This document shows positions 27,422-35,770 of a stretch of DNA of 64,000 nt, one piece after another. The notes under the pieces are model-generated. The model saw only the letters and a list, made by a program, of their open reading frames with translations. It did no database searches and was not told the origin of the DNA. Origin of the DNA: Companilactobacillus alimentarius DSM 20249 (GTDB lineage: Bacteria; Bacillota; Bacilli; Lactobacillales; Lactobacillaceae); NCBI RefSeq assembly GCF_002849895.1, contig NZ_CP018868.1, positions 1 through 64,000 on the forward strand, written 5' to 3'. The number at the start of each line of letters is the position of its first letter. Position 1 is the stretch's first letter. A program made the translations under genes and the position numbers.

Positions 27422-27848
27422 CGAAATATTGCTCCTTGATTTTTAATTACACTTTGTACGAGTATATATTCTGTCTTCCATTATAGCGCGTATTTTAATT
27501 TCACTAAAATAAACTTGAAATGTTGAGTTTAAAACAGGCGAAGAAATTATGAGGTTACTAGACTTAGATAGGGCGACAAATTTAAGAAGTATGGATAGCA
27601 GATATGAACATGTAACCTAAAGTAATGTAGCGTGTTAATATTTGCCAATTATTTTCTATGCTTTTTGAGGTTGCGAACACTATCAGTAATAGTTAGGATT
27701 CATTCTTTCACATCATTATGGTTTAAATGAGGTTATTCCCAACTAGTTTTTAATTTGGAGCTTTCTAATTTAGTCTTAATCAAGAACAGTAAATATCACT
27801 GTCTTCACGTATAATAGATGCGTAGATCTAAATAGGGGAGATTCTTTT
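27422..27848. promoter_or_regulatory. Divergent promoter region between PHP-ATPase and hsdR
   Basis: Minus side: TATAAT (complement of 27480-27485), RBS AAGGAG, for the ATPase. Plus side: TATAAT at 27810-27815 with no good -35, preceded by the dyad ACAGT-N7-ACTGT (27786-27802) at the -35 position, a possible operator; RBS GGGGAG. Between them about 250 bases hold no supported gene. Confidence 0.6.
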
Positions 27849-30800
27849 ATGTTGGAACTGTCATTTGAAAAAGAAGTTGTTAAAACCTTAACGACTGGAA
27901 GCAATCAATGGGTGGAACGAAAAGACCTATATGGTGCGACGCCGGATCAATTATGGGCTAATTTTCGTGACAAATTAAATAACAATAACTATGCTAAATT
28001 ACAGGGACACCCCCTGACCGATACCGAATTTAATCAAGTTAAACGGGCGATTGAGGTCCGGACGCCTTACGAAGCGGCTAAATTACTAGCCGCTGAAAAC
28101 GGGATTGGCAAAGTGGAAGTTGAACGTGATGATGCTAAGCTAGGCACGGTGACGCTTGAGTTGTTTTGGAAAGCGGACGTCGCTGGCGGTAAATCTAGTT
28201 ATGAAGTGGTGCGACAAGCAGTGCGACCACGGTTAGCTGGTACTCAAGATGTCGATCCTGATCGCCGTTTTGACGTAACCCTATTGATTAATGGGTTACC
28301 CTTAATTCAATTGGAATTAAAAAAAGCCACGGTCGAACTTAACCAGGCTTTTAATCAAATTGAAAAGTATGCGCAGGAAGGTAAATATACGGGGATTTAC
28401 TCGCTGTTGCAAATGTTTGTGATTATGACGCCGGATAGTACGGCGTATTTTGCGAATGCCGAACCGGATCATTTCAATAAAGCCTTTTTGTTCAATTGGC
28501 GAACGCGGGATAATCACCTCGTGGAAAACGGCTTAGCGTTTACGCGCCAAGTCCTTAATATTCCCATGGCCCACAAAATGGTCAGTGAATATACGGTCAT
28601 CGACCAAGAACGTCAGAGCTTAATTCTCTTACGGCCTTATCAGATTTATGCGATTGAAGCCGTGATGCACCGGATTCATGACCATCAAGATGGCTTTGTT
28701 TGGCATACCACGGGTTCTGGTAAAACACTCACCTCATATAAAACCGCTAAATTAGCGGCGCAAGATCCCGGTGTCGATAAGGTCATCTTCTTAGTTGACC
28801 GGCGGGATTTAGACGAACAGACAACCAGCAACTTTAGTGCCTATGCTGCCAATGACGATATTGCCATTAACGAAGCCCAAAATACCGGTGATTTAATGCG
28901 TAAGTTGCAACAAAATGACGGTAAGGTCTTGGTCACCTCGATTCAAAAACTTCATCGGGCGGTCAAAAAAACGCAAGCCCAGCTGGCAACCGGTAAGCAA
29001 TCCCGCTTTAGTAAAACTTTAAAGCAACGGGTGATCTTCTTTGTTGACGAAGCCCACCGGTCGCAGTTTGGTAAGATGCAAAAGGAAATTCGGGCAGCGT
29101 TTATCAATAGTAACTGGTATGGTTACACTGGCACCCCCATTTTTAATGAAAATAAGAAACAGCTCAAAGGTGATCTAGCAGTTACGACGGAGGAGCTATT
29201 TGGTAAAGTCTGTCATGTTTATAACTTGCGAGACGCCTTAGAGGACCAAGCCGTGTTACCGTTTAATGTGGAACACGTGACAACGATTGGTAAAGACGCT
29301 TTAATAACCCGGGCCCGCGAGAAAGAAACACAGCGCGTCAAAGCACGTCGCGATAAGCAAGGCCGCCTGCTGAGTACAGCTGATGAAGCAAAAATTCAAG
29401 CCAAGATTCAAGCGATGTCAGTCAAGGACTTGGAAGAAACGTATTTAACTCCGGCTGACTTTGAGACCGATGAACATATTAACCAAGTTGTTCAATATAT
29501 TTTACAAAAAGGCCCGCGTAAAACCAGCTTGGGGCATGGCAACTACAATGCTATTTTGACCACCAGTTCCATTGAAATGGCGCAACGCTATTATCAAGCC
29601 TTTAAAGCCGCTAAAAAGACTGCTCACAATCAGCTAGATCCTGATTGGCCCCGGATTGCGATTACTTATTCATTAAGTGAAAACGAAGATCAGAGTGCGC
29701 ACAAACATGACCAAATGGCCACCATTTTAAAAGATTATAATCAGCAGTATCACACTAATTTTGATTTAGCCGATCTGAATCTCTATAACGAAGATGTCGC
29801 AAAACGGGCCGCCCGGCGTGAGGCGGTCTTTGCTCATTTGAAACCGGATCAGGAAATTAATCTAGTGATTGTGGTGCGGCGGTTATTAACGGGTTTTGAT
29901 GCCCCTCGGCTAAACACGCTCTTTGTTGACCGCACCTTAGCTTATCAAGAACTCATTCAAGCTTACTCACGCACTAACCGGCTCCAAAACCGAGAATTAA
30001 AACAAGAAGGCCAAATTGTCACCTTTAGGGTCCCAGCAATCATGGAAGCGAATGAACGTGAAGCTTACAAGTTATATAGTGGCGAAGGCTCTTTTAATGT
30101 CATCATTCGTCCTACTTATCAGCAGGCCGTCTTAAAATTTCAAAAGGCTGTGGTGGATTTAAAAGCCATTGCCCCGACGCCGACGGCGGCCGATGACCTG
30201 AAAGGAACCACTGCTAAGGTACAGTTTGTGAAAGCCTTTCGCCAAGTGAATCAGCAATTGAATTCCTTATCCATGTACAACGATTTCACTTGGGAAAACA
30301 GTGAAAAGGCCTTTGGTATCGCTCAGCCCGAAGTAGAATCCTATACGGGTAAATATCTGCGGATTAAAGCGGCGGTTACTAACCAAGAGCCTGAGAAAGT
30401 CCCTGAAGAATTAGCTGCCTTAGACTTTTCCCTAGCCGTTGGTTCAGTCGTCTTGGTGGATTATGATTATTTGACGCAATTAATTCAAGATTGGATTGAT
30501 GAACAGCAACAGTACACGACACCTGATCAAGCCCAAGCCCATATGACCGATTACCTGCAAAATAGTGCCAAAGTACAGGCTAGTTTGAATAAATTAGCGG
30601 AAACGCAACCGCAACAGGCCCAGTTAATTCGCGAAGCCATGCCTTATATTGAGCAACAAATGCAACAGTCTCAGCAACAGAGCACCCCAAATCAAGCGCC
30701 AGTAGCGTTGAATGCTCGGGAGTTGGTGGCTGATTACGCCCAGAAACAATTGGTCAAAAAAACGACGACCTTTGCCCATACGTGGGGCTTAGATCAAGCA

Positions 30801-31016
30801 GCCCTATTACGGGTGGCACGTGAACACACCGTGGGTACTGATGAATGGCATCATGAACAAGAATTAACGCAGTCAGCGAATTTAGCAGCGGCCTTACAAG
30901 CTCAAACTGCCACTGGGCCAAAGATTCCAGCTGTTTTGCCACTATACCGGATTAAGTCCCAGGCCGCTTGGCGACAGTTTATTGAACACGATTTAGCAAT
31001 TTATCTACAAAAATAA
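27849..31016 (+). CDS. hsdR: Type I restriction enzyme, HsdR subunit
   Basis: 1055 residues, full length. Nuclease core D142...E156-x-K158 (FDVTLLINGL, IQLELKK); helicase motor with TGSGKT (288-293), DEAH (400-403), TGTP, and the second RecA domain near 580-720 ending with QAYSRTNRLQN. The Gln-rich C-terminal part (850-1055) should dock on HsdM2S. ATP-driven translocase and endonuclease cutting unmodified DNA away from the recognition site. First gene of hsdR-hsdM-hsdS, 13 bases before hsdM. Its first 575 codons exist a second time, inverted, at 13.5-15.3 kb, but the two upstream regions differ from just before the ATG. Confidence 0.96.
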   Translation: MLELSFEKEVVKTLTTGSNQWVERKDLYGATPDQLWANFRDKLNNNNYAKLQGHPLTDTEFNQVKRAIEVRTPYEAAKLLAAENGIGKVEVERDDAKLGTVTLELFWKADVAGGKSSYEVVRQAVRPRLAGTQDVDPDRRFDVTLLINGLPLIQLELKKATVELNQAFNQIEKYAQEGKYTGIYSLLQMFVIMTPDSTAYFANAEPDHFNKAFLFNWRTRDNHLVENGLAFTRQVLNIPMAHKMVSEYTVIDQERQSLILLRPYQIYAIEAVMHRIHDHQDGFVWHTTGSGKTLTSYKTAKLAAQDPGVDKVIFLVDRRDLDEQTTSNFSAYAANDDIAINEAQNTGDLMRKLQQNDGKVLVTSIQKLHRAVKKTQAQLATGKQSRFSKTLKQRVIFFVDEAHRSQFGKMQKEIRAAFINSNWYGYTGTPIFNENKKQLKGDLAVTTEELFGKVCHVYNLRDALEDQAVLPFNVEHVTTIGKDALITRAREKETQRVKARRDKQGRLLSTADEAKIQAKIQAMSVKDLEETYLTPADFETDEHINQVVQYILQKGPRKTSLGHGNYNAILTTSSIEMAQRYYQAFKAAKKTAHNQLDPDWPRIAITYSLSENEDQSAHKHDQMATILKDYNQQYHTNFDLADLNLYNEDVAKRAARREAVFAHLKPDQEINLVIVVRRLLTGFDAPRLNTLFVDRTLAYQELIQAYSRTNRLQNRELKQEGQIVTFRVPAIMEANEREAYKLYSGEGSFNVIIRPTYQQAVLKFQKAVVDLKAIAPTPTAADDLKGTTAKVQFVKAFRQVNQQLNSLSMYNDFTWENSEKAFGIAQPEVESYTGKYLRIKAAVTNQEPEKVPEELAALDFSLAVGSVVLVDYDYLTQLIQDWIDEQQQYTTPDQAQAHMTDYLQNSAKVQASLNKLAETQPQQAQLIREAMPYIEQQMQQSQQQSTPNQAPVALNARELVADYAQKQLVKKTTTFAHTWGLDQAALLRVAREHTVGTDEWHHEQELTQSANLAAALQAQTATGPKIPAVLPLYRIKSQAAWRQFIEHDLAIYLQK

Positions 31017-31029
31017 GTGAGGTTAAACA

Positions 31030-32652
31030 ATGTCAGAAAAAACAACGCAAGCTAGTCAACTTGAAAGCGCCCTATGGAATGCGGCCGATGTCTTACGCGG
31101 GAAAATGGACGCTTCCGAATATAAAAATTATTTGTTAGGGTTAATTTTTTACCGGTTCCTATCTGAGAAAACCTTAACAACCTTTAGTGATTGGGCAGGT
31201 GAAAACGAAAATGTCACCCAGAAATATGCTCAGTATATGGATCCTCAGTTTGAGTTGGAAGGCGTCTCGGTGCAGCCCAGTTTAGTGGAGTATTTGCAAA
31301 ACACACTGGGCTATTTAATTCAACCTCAGGCGTTGTACACCACCCTGATTGGCAAGATTCAAGCCCATACTTTTGCGTTAGACGATTTATCTCAAGCACT
31401 TCATGATCTGGAACAGTCGACACAAAATCTATCTTCAGCGCAAGACTTTTCGGGCTTGTTTGCCGATGTGGATTTAAGTAGTAATAAATTAGGCAGTTCT
31501 TTACAACAACGGAATCAAACTATCAGTGATACCATGTTAGCTTTAAATGCGATTGATCTCGTCCATCATCAAGGCGACGTCTTAGGTGACGCCTATGAAT
31601 ACTTAATCGCGCAATTTGCCAGTGATTCCGGTAAAAAAGCGGGTGAATTTTATACCCCGCGGCAGGTGTCCGACATTATTGCCCAGATTGTAACCTATCA
31701 GCGTAATGCAGGTGATAACCAAGTGCGGACTATCTATGATCCAGCAGTTGGTTCTGGTTCGCTGCTGTTGAATGTCGGACAGCACGTGCAAAATTCCAGC
31801 TTAGTGAGTTATCACGGTCAAGAATTGAACACCACAACCTATAACCTGGCCCGGATGAATTTAATGTTACATGGGGTCTCGTATGACGATATGCACTTAC
31901 GCAATGGCGACACGTTAAGTAAAGATTGGCCGGTTGACGAACCTTACTTATTTGATGCGGTCGTCATGAACCCGCCCTACTCGGCACACTGGGATAATAG
32001 TGACAAACGCTTGTCTGATCCCCGCTTCCGCGACTATGGCGTCTTACCGCCTAAATCTAAAGCTGATTTTGCGTTTCTGCTACACGGCTTTTATCATTTG
32101 CAGGAACACGGGACTATGGGCATTGTCTTACCCCATGGCGTATTATTTCGGGGGGCTAAAGAAGGCAAGATTCGCCAAAAGCTCCTGTTAGATAACCGGA
32201 TTGATGCCATTATTGGACTACCCGCCAATATTTTTCATTCCACTGGTATTCCAACGTTAATCATGATTTTAAAGAAACACAAAACCACTGATGACGTCTT
32301 GTTTATTGATGCGTCCCGGGAATTTGAAAAGGACAAGAATCAAAATAAGCTAACGGCAGCGAATATTCAAAAAATTGTGACCACTTATCAAAACCGGCAA
32401 GATGTCGATAAATATGCCCATGTGGCCTCACCGGCAGAAATCAAAGATAATGATTATAATTTAAATATTCCGCGCTACGTTGATACGTTTGAACCGGAAC
32501 CCGAGATTGATCTGAACCAAGTCAAAGCTGATCTAAAGCAACTGGACGAGGAGATCAGTCAGAATGAACAAGCCTTTAATGAATTAGCTAGCCAGTTAGT
32601 GGCCACCCAGGTGAATGACCAGTCAAAACCGGAGGCCCACAATGAAGTATAA
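31030..32652 (+). CDS. hsdM: Type I DNA methyltransferase, HsdM subunit
   Basis: 540 residues. N-terminal HsdM domain (LESALWNAADVLRGKMD...), SAM-binding DPAVGSGSLLL (237-247) and adenine-methylase motif NPPY (314-317), with GEFYTPRQV before it, as in all N6-adenine HsdM proteins. Works as M2S to methylate host and plasmid DNA. ATG after TGAGG. Its end overlaps hsdS by 11 bases, so M and S are translationally linked. Confidence 0.96.
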   Translation: MSEKTTQASQLESALWNAADVLRGKMDASEYKNYLLGLIFYRFLSEKTLTTFSDWAGENENVTQKYAQYMDPQFELEGVSVQPSLVEYLQNTLGYLIQPQALYTTLIGKIQAHTFALDDLSQALHDLEQSTQNLSSAQDFSGLFADVDLSSNKLGSSLQQRNQTISDTMLALNAIDLVHHQGDVLGDAYEYLIAQFASDSGKKAGEFYTPRQVSDIIAQIVTYQRNAGDNQVRTIYDPAVGSGSLLLNVGQHVQNSSLVSYHGQELNTTTYNLARMNLMLHGVSYDDMHLRNGDTLSKDWPVDEPYLFDAVVMNPPYSAHWDNSDKRLSDPRFRDYGVLPPKSKADFAFLLHGFYHLQEHGTMGIVLPHGVLFRGAKEGKIRQKLLLDNRIDAIIGLPANIFHSTGIPTLIMILKKHKTTDDVLFIDASREFEKDKNQNKLTAANIQKIVTTYQNRQDVDKYAHVASPAEIKDNDYNLNIPRYVDTFEPEPEIDLNQVKADLKQLDEEISQNEQAFNELASQLVATQVNDQSKPEAHNEV

Positions 32653-33874
32653 CCAAGCTAAATATCCGCAATTAAGATTTATAGGCTTCATTGATCCTTG
32701 GGAACAGCGTAAGTTGGGGAAAATGGGCTATACTTTTACAGGATTAAGTGGAAAAACTAAAGAAGACTTTGGGCATGGGAATGCAAAATTTGTTACTTAT
32801 ATGAACGTTTTTAGTAGTCCTGTCTCCAACTCAGAAATGGTTGAAAATGTTGAAGTTGATTCAAAACAACATCAAGTTGAATATGGCGACGTATTCTTTA
32901 CAACATCATCAGAAACACCACAGGAGGTTGGAATGTCTTCTGTATGGCTTGAAACCGCTGAGAATATCTACCTAAACAGCTTTTGTTTTGGATATCATCC
33001 AATGGTTGAGTTTGACCCTTATTATCTAGCATTTATGTTACGTTCACCAGTGATTCGTAAGAAGTTTATGTTACTAGCTCAAGGTATTTCACGATATAAC
33101 ATTTCCAAAAATAAAGTTATGGAGATGTTAGTGCCAGTTCCTGAAATAGTCGAACAACAAAAAATTGGTTCTTTCTTCAAACAACTTGATGACACTATTA
33201 CCCTTCATCAGCGTAAGTTAGCTAAGCTTAAGGAACTTAAACAGGGATATTTGCAGAAATTGTTCCCCGAAAATGGCAGCAAGTTCCCGCAATTAAGATT
33301 TTCAGGGTTTGCTGACGCTTGGGAAGAGCGTAAGTTAAGTGAAATAGGAAAAATTGTTACAGGAAATACACCTAGTACATCTAATAAAGGCTATTATAAT
33401 GGCGATTTTTTATTTGTTAGTCCAGCAGATATACAAGAAAATAGGTATGTAAATAAAACAACCACAACGCTCACAGAATTAGGTTTTAAAACAGGAAGGT
33501 TAGTTCCAAAAGGAGCAACATTATTTGTTAGTATAGGATCAACAATAGGTAAAATAGGACAATCAATTTGTGATGTAATAACAAATCAACAAATCAACTC
33601 AGTAATATCTTTTTCAGATTATGATGATGATTTTATCTACACAAGTATTTTAAATTCATCAACCAAAATAAAACAACTTGCAGCTACTCAAGCCGTACCA
33701 ATAATAAATAAAAATGAATTTGGAAAATCTATAATTAAAATCCCTAGTTTAGAAGAACAACAAAAAATTGGAGCCTTCTTTAAACAGTTAGATGACACTA
33801 TCGCTCTTCATCAGCGTAAGCTTGAAAAACTCCAAGAACTTAAAAAAGGGTATCTACAAAAGATGTTTTGCTGA
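32642..33874 (+). CDS. hsdS: Type I specificity subunit, HsdS
   Basis: 410 residues from the ATG at 32642, chosen because GGAGG lies 6 bases before it. Two target-recognition domains (about 1-145 and 215-355), each introduced by a PQLRF-GF-D-WE-RKL repeat and followed by an EQQKIG-FFKQLDDTI-LHQRKL-KL helix, so the protein is an internal tandem. The two TRDs are unrelated, giving a bipartite asymmetric target that cannot be predicted here. Only one hsdS is present and there is no adjacent recombinase, so no obvious phase-variable shuffling. The second TRD is more AT-rich than the rest of the gene, as expected for an exchanged module. Confidence 0.95.
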   Translation: MKYNQAKYPQLRFIGFIDPWEQRKLGKMGYTFTGLSGKTKEDFGHGNAKFVTYMNVFSSPVSNSEMVENVEVDSKQHQVEYGDVFFTTSSETPQEVGMSSVWLETAENIYLNSFCFGYHPMVEFDPYYLAFMLRSPVIRKKFMLLAQGISRYNISKNKVMEMLVPVPEIVEQQKIGSFFKQLDDTITLHQRKLAKLKELKQGYLQKLFPENGSKFPQLRFSGFADAWEERKLSEIGKIVTGNTPSTSNKGYYNGDFLFVSPADIQENRYVNKTTTTLTELGFKTGRLVPKGATLFVSIGSTIGKIGQSICDVITNQQINSVISFSDYDDDFIYTSILNSSTKIKQLAATQAVPIINKNEFGKSIIKIPSLEEQQKIGAFFKQLDDTIALHQRKLEKLQELKKGYLQKMFC

Positions 33875-33933
33875 TTCTTAATTTGATCAAATTTAGGATC
33901 CTATGAAACCCCATGACTTAATTTTTATTGTGC

Positions 33934-33962
33934 TTGGTCAATACTTAATTCACTTGTATAAT
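33934..33962 (+). promoter_or_regulatory. Promoter of the holin-like toxin mRNA
   Basis: TTGGTC (33934-33939), 17-base spacer, perfect TATAAT (33957-33962). The transcript would have a leader of about 90 bases before the GTG start. Confidence 0.6.
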
Positions 33963-34060
33963 GGATTACGCAGGAAGTTTTAAGGGCGGTGGCTGTCTTT
34001 TCCCTTGCGAGGTGAGGCCCATGGGAACATGGAATAATCTTCAGGAAGGTTTCACAGTCA

Positions 34061-34150
34061 GTGAGCGTCTTCCAGACACTCTCGTTGATGTTGCTGTTTG
34101 CAATGTTTATTTTAGCGTTGCTAACATACATCGACAAAAGGAACAAATAA
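34061..34150 (+). CDS. 29-residue holin-like type I toxin (TxpA/Lpt-like)
   Basis: GTG start 11 bases after AGGAAGG. Sequence VSVFQTLSLMLLFAMFILAL then LTYIDKRNK: a short polar start, one membrane helix, and a basic tail with the TYIDK ending typical of the small holin-like toxins (Hol_Tox type) of lactic acid bacteria. It has its own promoter, a terminator, and an antisense RNA on the other strand overlapping its 3' end, the arrangement of TxpA/RatA and the Lactobacillus Lpt system. The peptide would insert in the membrane and stop growth when the plasmid, and so the unstable antisense RNA, is lost. The family call is from pattern and context. Confidence 0.72.
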   Translation: MSVFQTLSLMLLFAMFILALLTYIDKRNK

Positions 34151-34273
34151 AAAAGCCGCCCTGCGTAACTTTGGCTAGGTTACAGGGTGACTCAACTATC
34201 ATTTTTTAACTAATGCCACCGCCTTTGAAGCGGCTTGCGCGGGAAGTCTTGTTAGCGCAAGACTTCCTTTTTC
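34150..34273 (-). ncRNA. Antisense antitoxin RNA of the holin-like toxin
   Basis: Minus-strand promoter TAGCCA (34303-34308), 17-base spacer, TATAAT (34280-34285), start near 34273. It ends at a hairpin CCCTG-TAAC/GTTAC-CAGGG (about 34158-34188) followed by CGGC and TTTTTT (complement of 34149-34154). The RNA of about 124 bases is complementary to the toxin mRNA from the stop codon to its terminator. Its -35 overlaps the 3' end of the ltrC-like gene. Confidence 0.62.
34242..34272 (+). terminator. Terminator of the toxin mRNA
   Basis: GGAAGTCTTG (34242-34251) and CAAGACTTCC (34258-34267), loop TTAGCG, then TTTTT. Confidence 0.85.
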
Positions 34274-34305
34274 TATTACATTATAGCATGTCCCTTAAAA
34301 ACTGG

Positions 34306-35430
34306 CTAACGTTTTAGTCTTTGATCAGGTTCAGAATCTGGTTGTTTGATTTCTGGATGCTGTTCAGCAAAGGATTTCAGTTGCTTCTGTGTTCGCTCAC
34401 TGATTTCCTGGTGCACATCGTTTAACTGTTTTTTAAATTGTGCTTTCTGTTGTGGACTAGTTGCTTGTTGAATTTGTTGTTGCAAGCCTTGGTAGGACTT
34501 ATTAAGATCATGGGCTGATAACTTTTTTAGATCATGCTCAGGCTCTTTTTGGGCTTCTTGTAAGCCTAATTGTTTAGTTAACCCGTCGCTAAGTTCAATC
34601 ACTTTGTTGCTCACTTGCTGGATCTCACTTAAAGCACTATGGATCACGGCTTTATCTTTAGCCCAGGTGGCCACGTAACCGAGTGAGTAGTTGCTGGTAT
34701 CAACGCCAATATTTTGCATGGCAACATACGCAACCGCTTCGGCTTGGGTTTCCTGATAGGCTCGTGGCCGATCTTTAAAGGCTGATTTTAAGCCGTGTAG
34801 CTGGCTATGCGCATATTCGTGGTATAACGTCTTTAATTTCAAAGCATTGTCGGGCTCATCGCCACCAATGACGATTTCATTAGTATTGGGTTGAAAATAT
34901 CCCTTAGCCCCATTTAGCGTCGCTAAAGACACTTCACTGACTTTAAGGTCGGTTTGCTGGTTTAAATAATCTTTGAACGCGTTATATAAGCTTGTCACAT
35001 TCTGATGATCGGCCAAATTTTCTTTGACAAAGTCTTTAGCACTTAACACTGGTTCACCGCTAGTTTGTGCCACATCAAAGACGGGTAGATAGCGATAACC
35101 GACAATGGCGCGCTCATCGGTGGTATCAAGATGCTTCTGCTCGGCTGGTGTTAGCTTCTTAATGATCGGAGCCGCAATCCGAATCGCTTTTGCGCCCCGG
35201 TTGACGGTGCGGTTAAAAGCCTTCTGCCATTGCTTAAAACCGGCGACTTGAGTGGCTTGAGGATTTTGCGCATAAATTAAATCAATGTTTCTGGCGCTAT
35301 AACGATGAAATTTAGCCAGGGTATTGAGATACTGTTTAAATTGGTCACTATCAGTTAATTTTAGGATTTGCTGTTCAGCCTGGGCGACTAATTGTGCTTT
35401 CCAAGCCTTAACATCTGCTTTATTTGGCAT
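34306..35430 (-). CDS. ltrC: LtrC/ArdC-like protein with zincin motif
   Basis: 374 residues. The N-terminal about 120 residues match the ArdC-type single-strand-DNA-binding domain (KFHRYSARNIDLIYAQNP, VAGFKQWQKAFNRTVNRGAKAI). A metallopeptidase-like domain follows with HEYAH (204-208) and a downstream Glu in YQETQAEAVAYV as third ligand; the C-terminus is Gln/Lys-rich coiled coil. ArdC proteins enter recipients with the transferred strand and counter restriction; LtrC-like versions are common at the end of conjugation operons in lactococci and lactobacilli. Last gene of the transfer operon; its RBS GGAGGGG overlaps the stop of the preceding small gene. Enzyme activity not proven. Confidence 0.8.
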   Translation of the reverse strand: MPNKADVKAWKAQLVAQAEQQILKLTDSDQFKQYLNTLAKFHRYSARNIDLIYAQNPQATQVAGFKQWQKAFNRTVNRGAKAIRIAAPIIKKLTPAEQKHLDTTDERAIVGYRYLPVFDVAQTSGEPVLSAKDFVKENLADHQNVTSLYNAFKDYLNQQTDLKVSEVSLATLNGAKGYFQPNTNEIVIGGDEPDNALKLKTLYHEYAHSQLHGLKSAFKDRPRAYQETQAEAVAYVAMQNIGVDTSNYSLGYVATWAKDKAVIHSALSEIQQVSNKVIELSDGLTKQLGLQEAQKEPEHDLKKLSAHDLNKSYQGLQQQIQQATSPQQKAQFKKQLNDVHQEISERTQKQLKSFAEQHPEIKQPDSEPDQRLKR

Positions 35431-35433
35431 AAG

Positions 35434-35649
35434 TTACCCCTCCTCATCTTCAAAAATATCATTCAATGTTGGCAATGATCTTATTTGAATCGGGGTCGTG
35501 CCATAAAGGGCAACGTAACCGTCAGACAATTTTTGCCAGGCTACTTGATAATAAGCGCCGTTACCAGTGATTTCTTTTAAATACTTGTAGGTTCCTTTAG
35601 CTTGCAAAACGGGTAATTCACTGGCTAAAACTGCTAATTCGTTGTTCAT
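35434..35649 (-). CDS. Small hypothetical protein of the transfer operon
   Basis: 71 residues, ATG after AAAGGAG, 3 bases before the ltrC-like ATG region. Soluble, mixed alpha/beta pattern, acidic tail IFEDEEG. No family recognised. Position suggests co-expression with the ArdC-like protein. Confidence 0.65.
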   Translation of the reverse strand: MNNELAVLASELPVLQAKGTYKYLKEITGNGAYYQVAWQKLSDGYVALYGTTPIQIRSLPTLNDIFEDEEG

Positions 35650-35678
35650 TTTATGATCTCCTTTGCTTTGTTAATCTC

Positions 35679-35732
35679 ACCCGTTGTTCAGGTTTACTTT
35701 TGGGATTGTAAAAGTGAACCTAAATGACGGGT
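35679..35732. repeat. Long hairpin inside the transfer operon
   Basis: ACCCGT...AGGTTTACTTTT / AAAAGTGAACCT...ACGGGT, in the 121-base gap between the topoisomerase and the next gene. No T run follows on the minus strand, so it may be an mRNA processing or stabilising structure rather than a terminator. Confidence 0.55.
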
Positions 35733-35770
35733 TAACCAACCGGAACGTAGTGTAGGGCGGTAGGCAGGTT

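Noticed and set aside
27549-27620. 23-codon ORF (MRLLDLDRATNLRS...) upstream of hsdR
   Set aside because: No ribosome site, no recognisable family, and a single frame in AT-rich intergenic DNA; not enough to call a gene or a recombinase tail.
32642-33874. Possible phase-variable hsdS shuffling
   Set aside because: HsdS has internal repeats, but only one hsdS is present and no partial hsdS or invertase lies beside it; the resolvase is far away and of the Tn3 type.
33925-34209. Longer ORFs on both strands over the toxin locus (73 and 82 codons)
   Set aside because: They lack ribosome sites and cross the promoter, hairpins and terminator of the small toxin locus; they are shadows.
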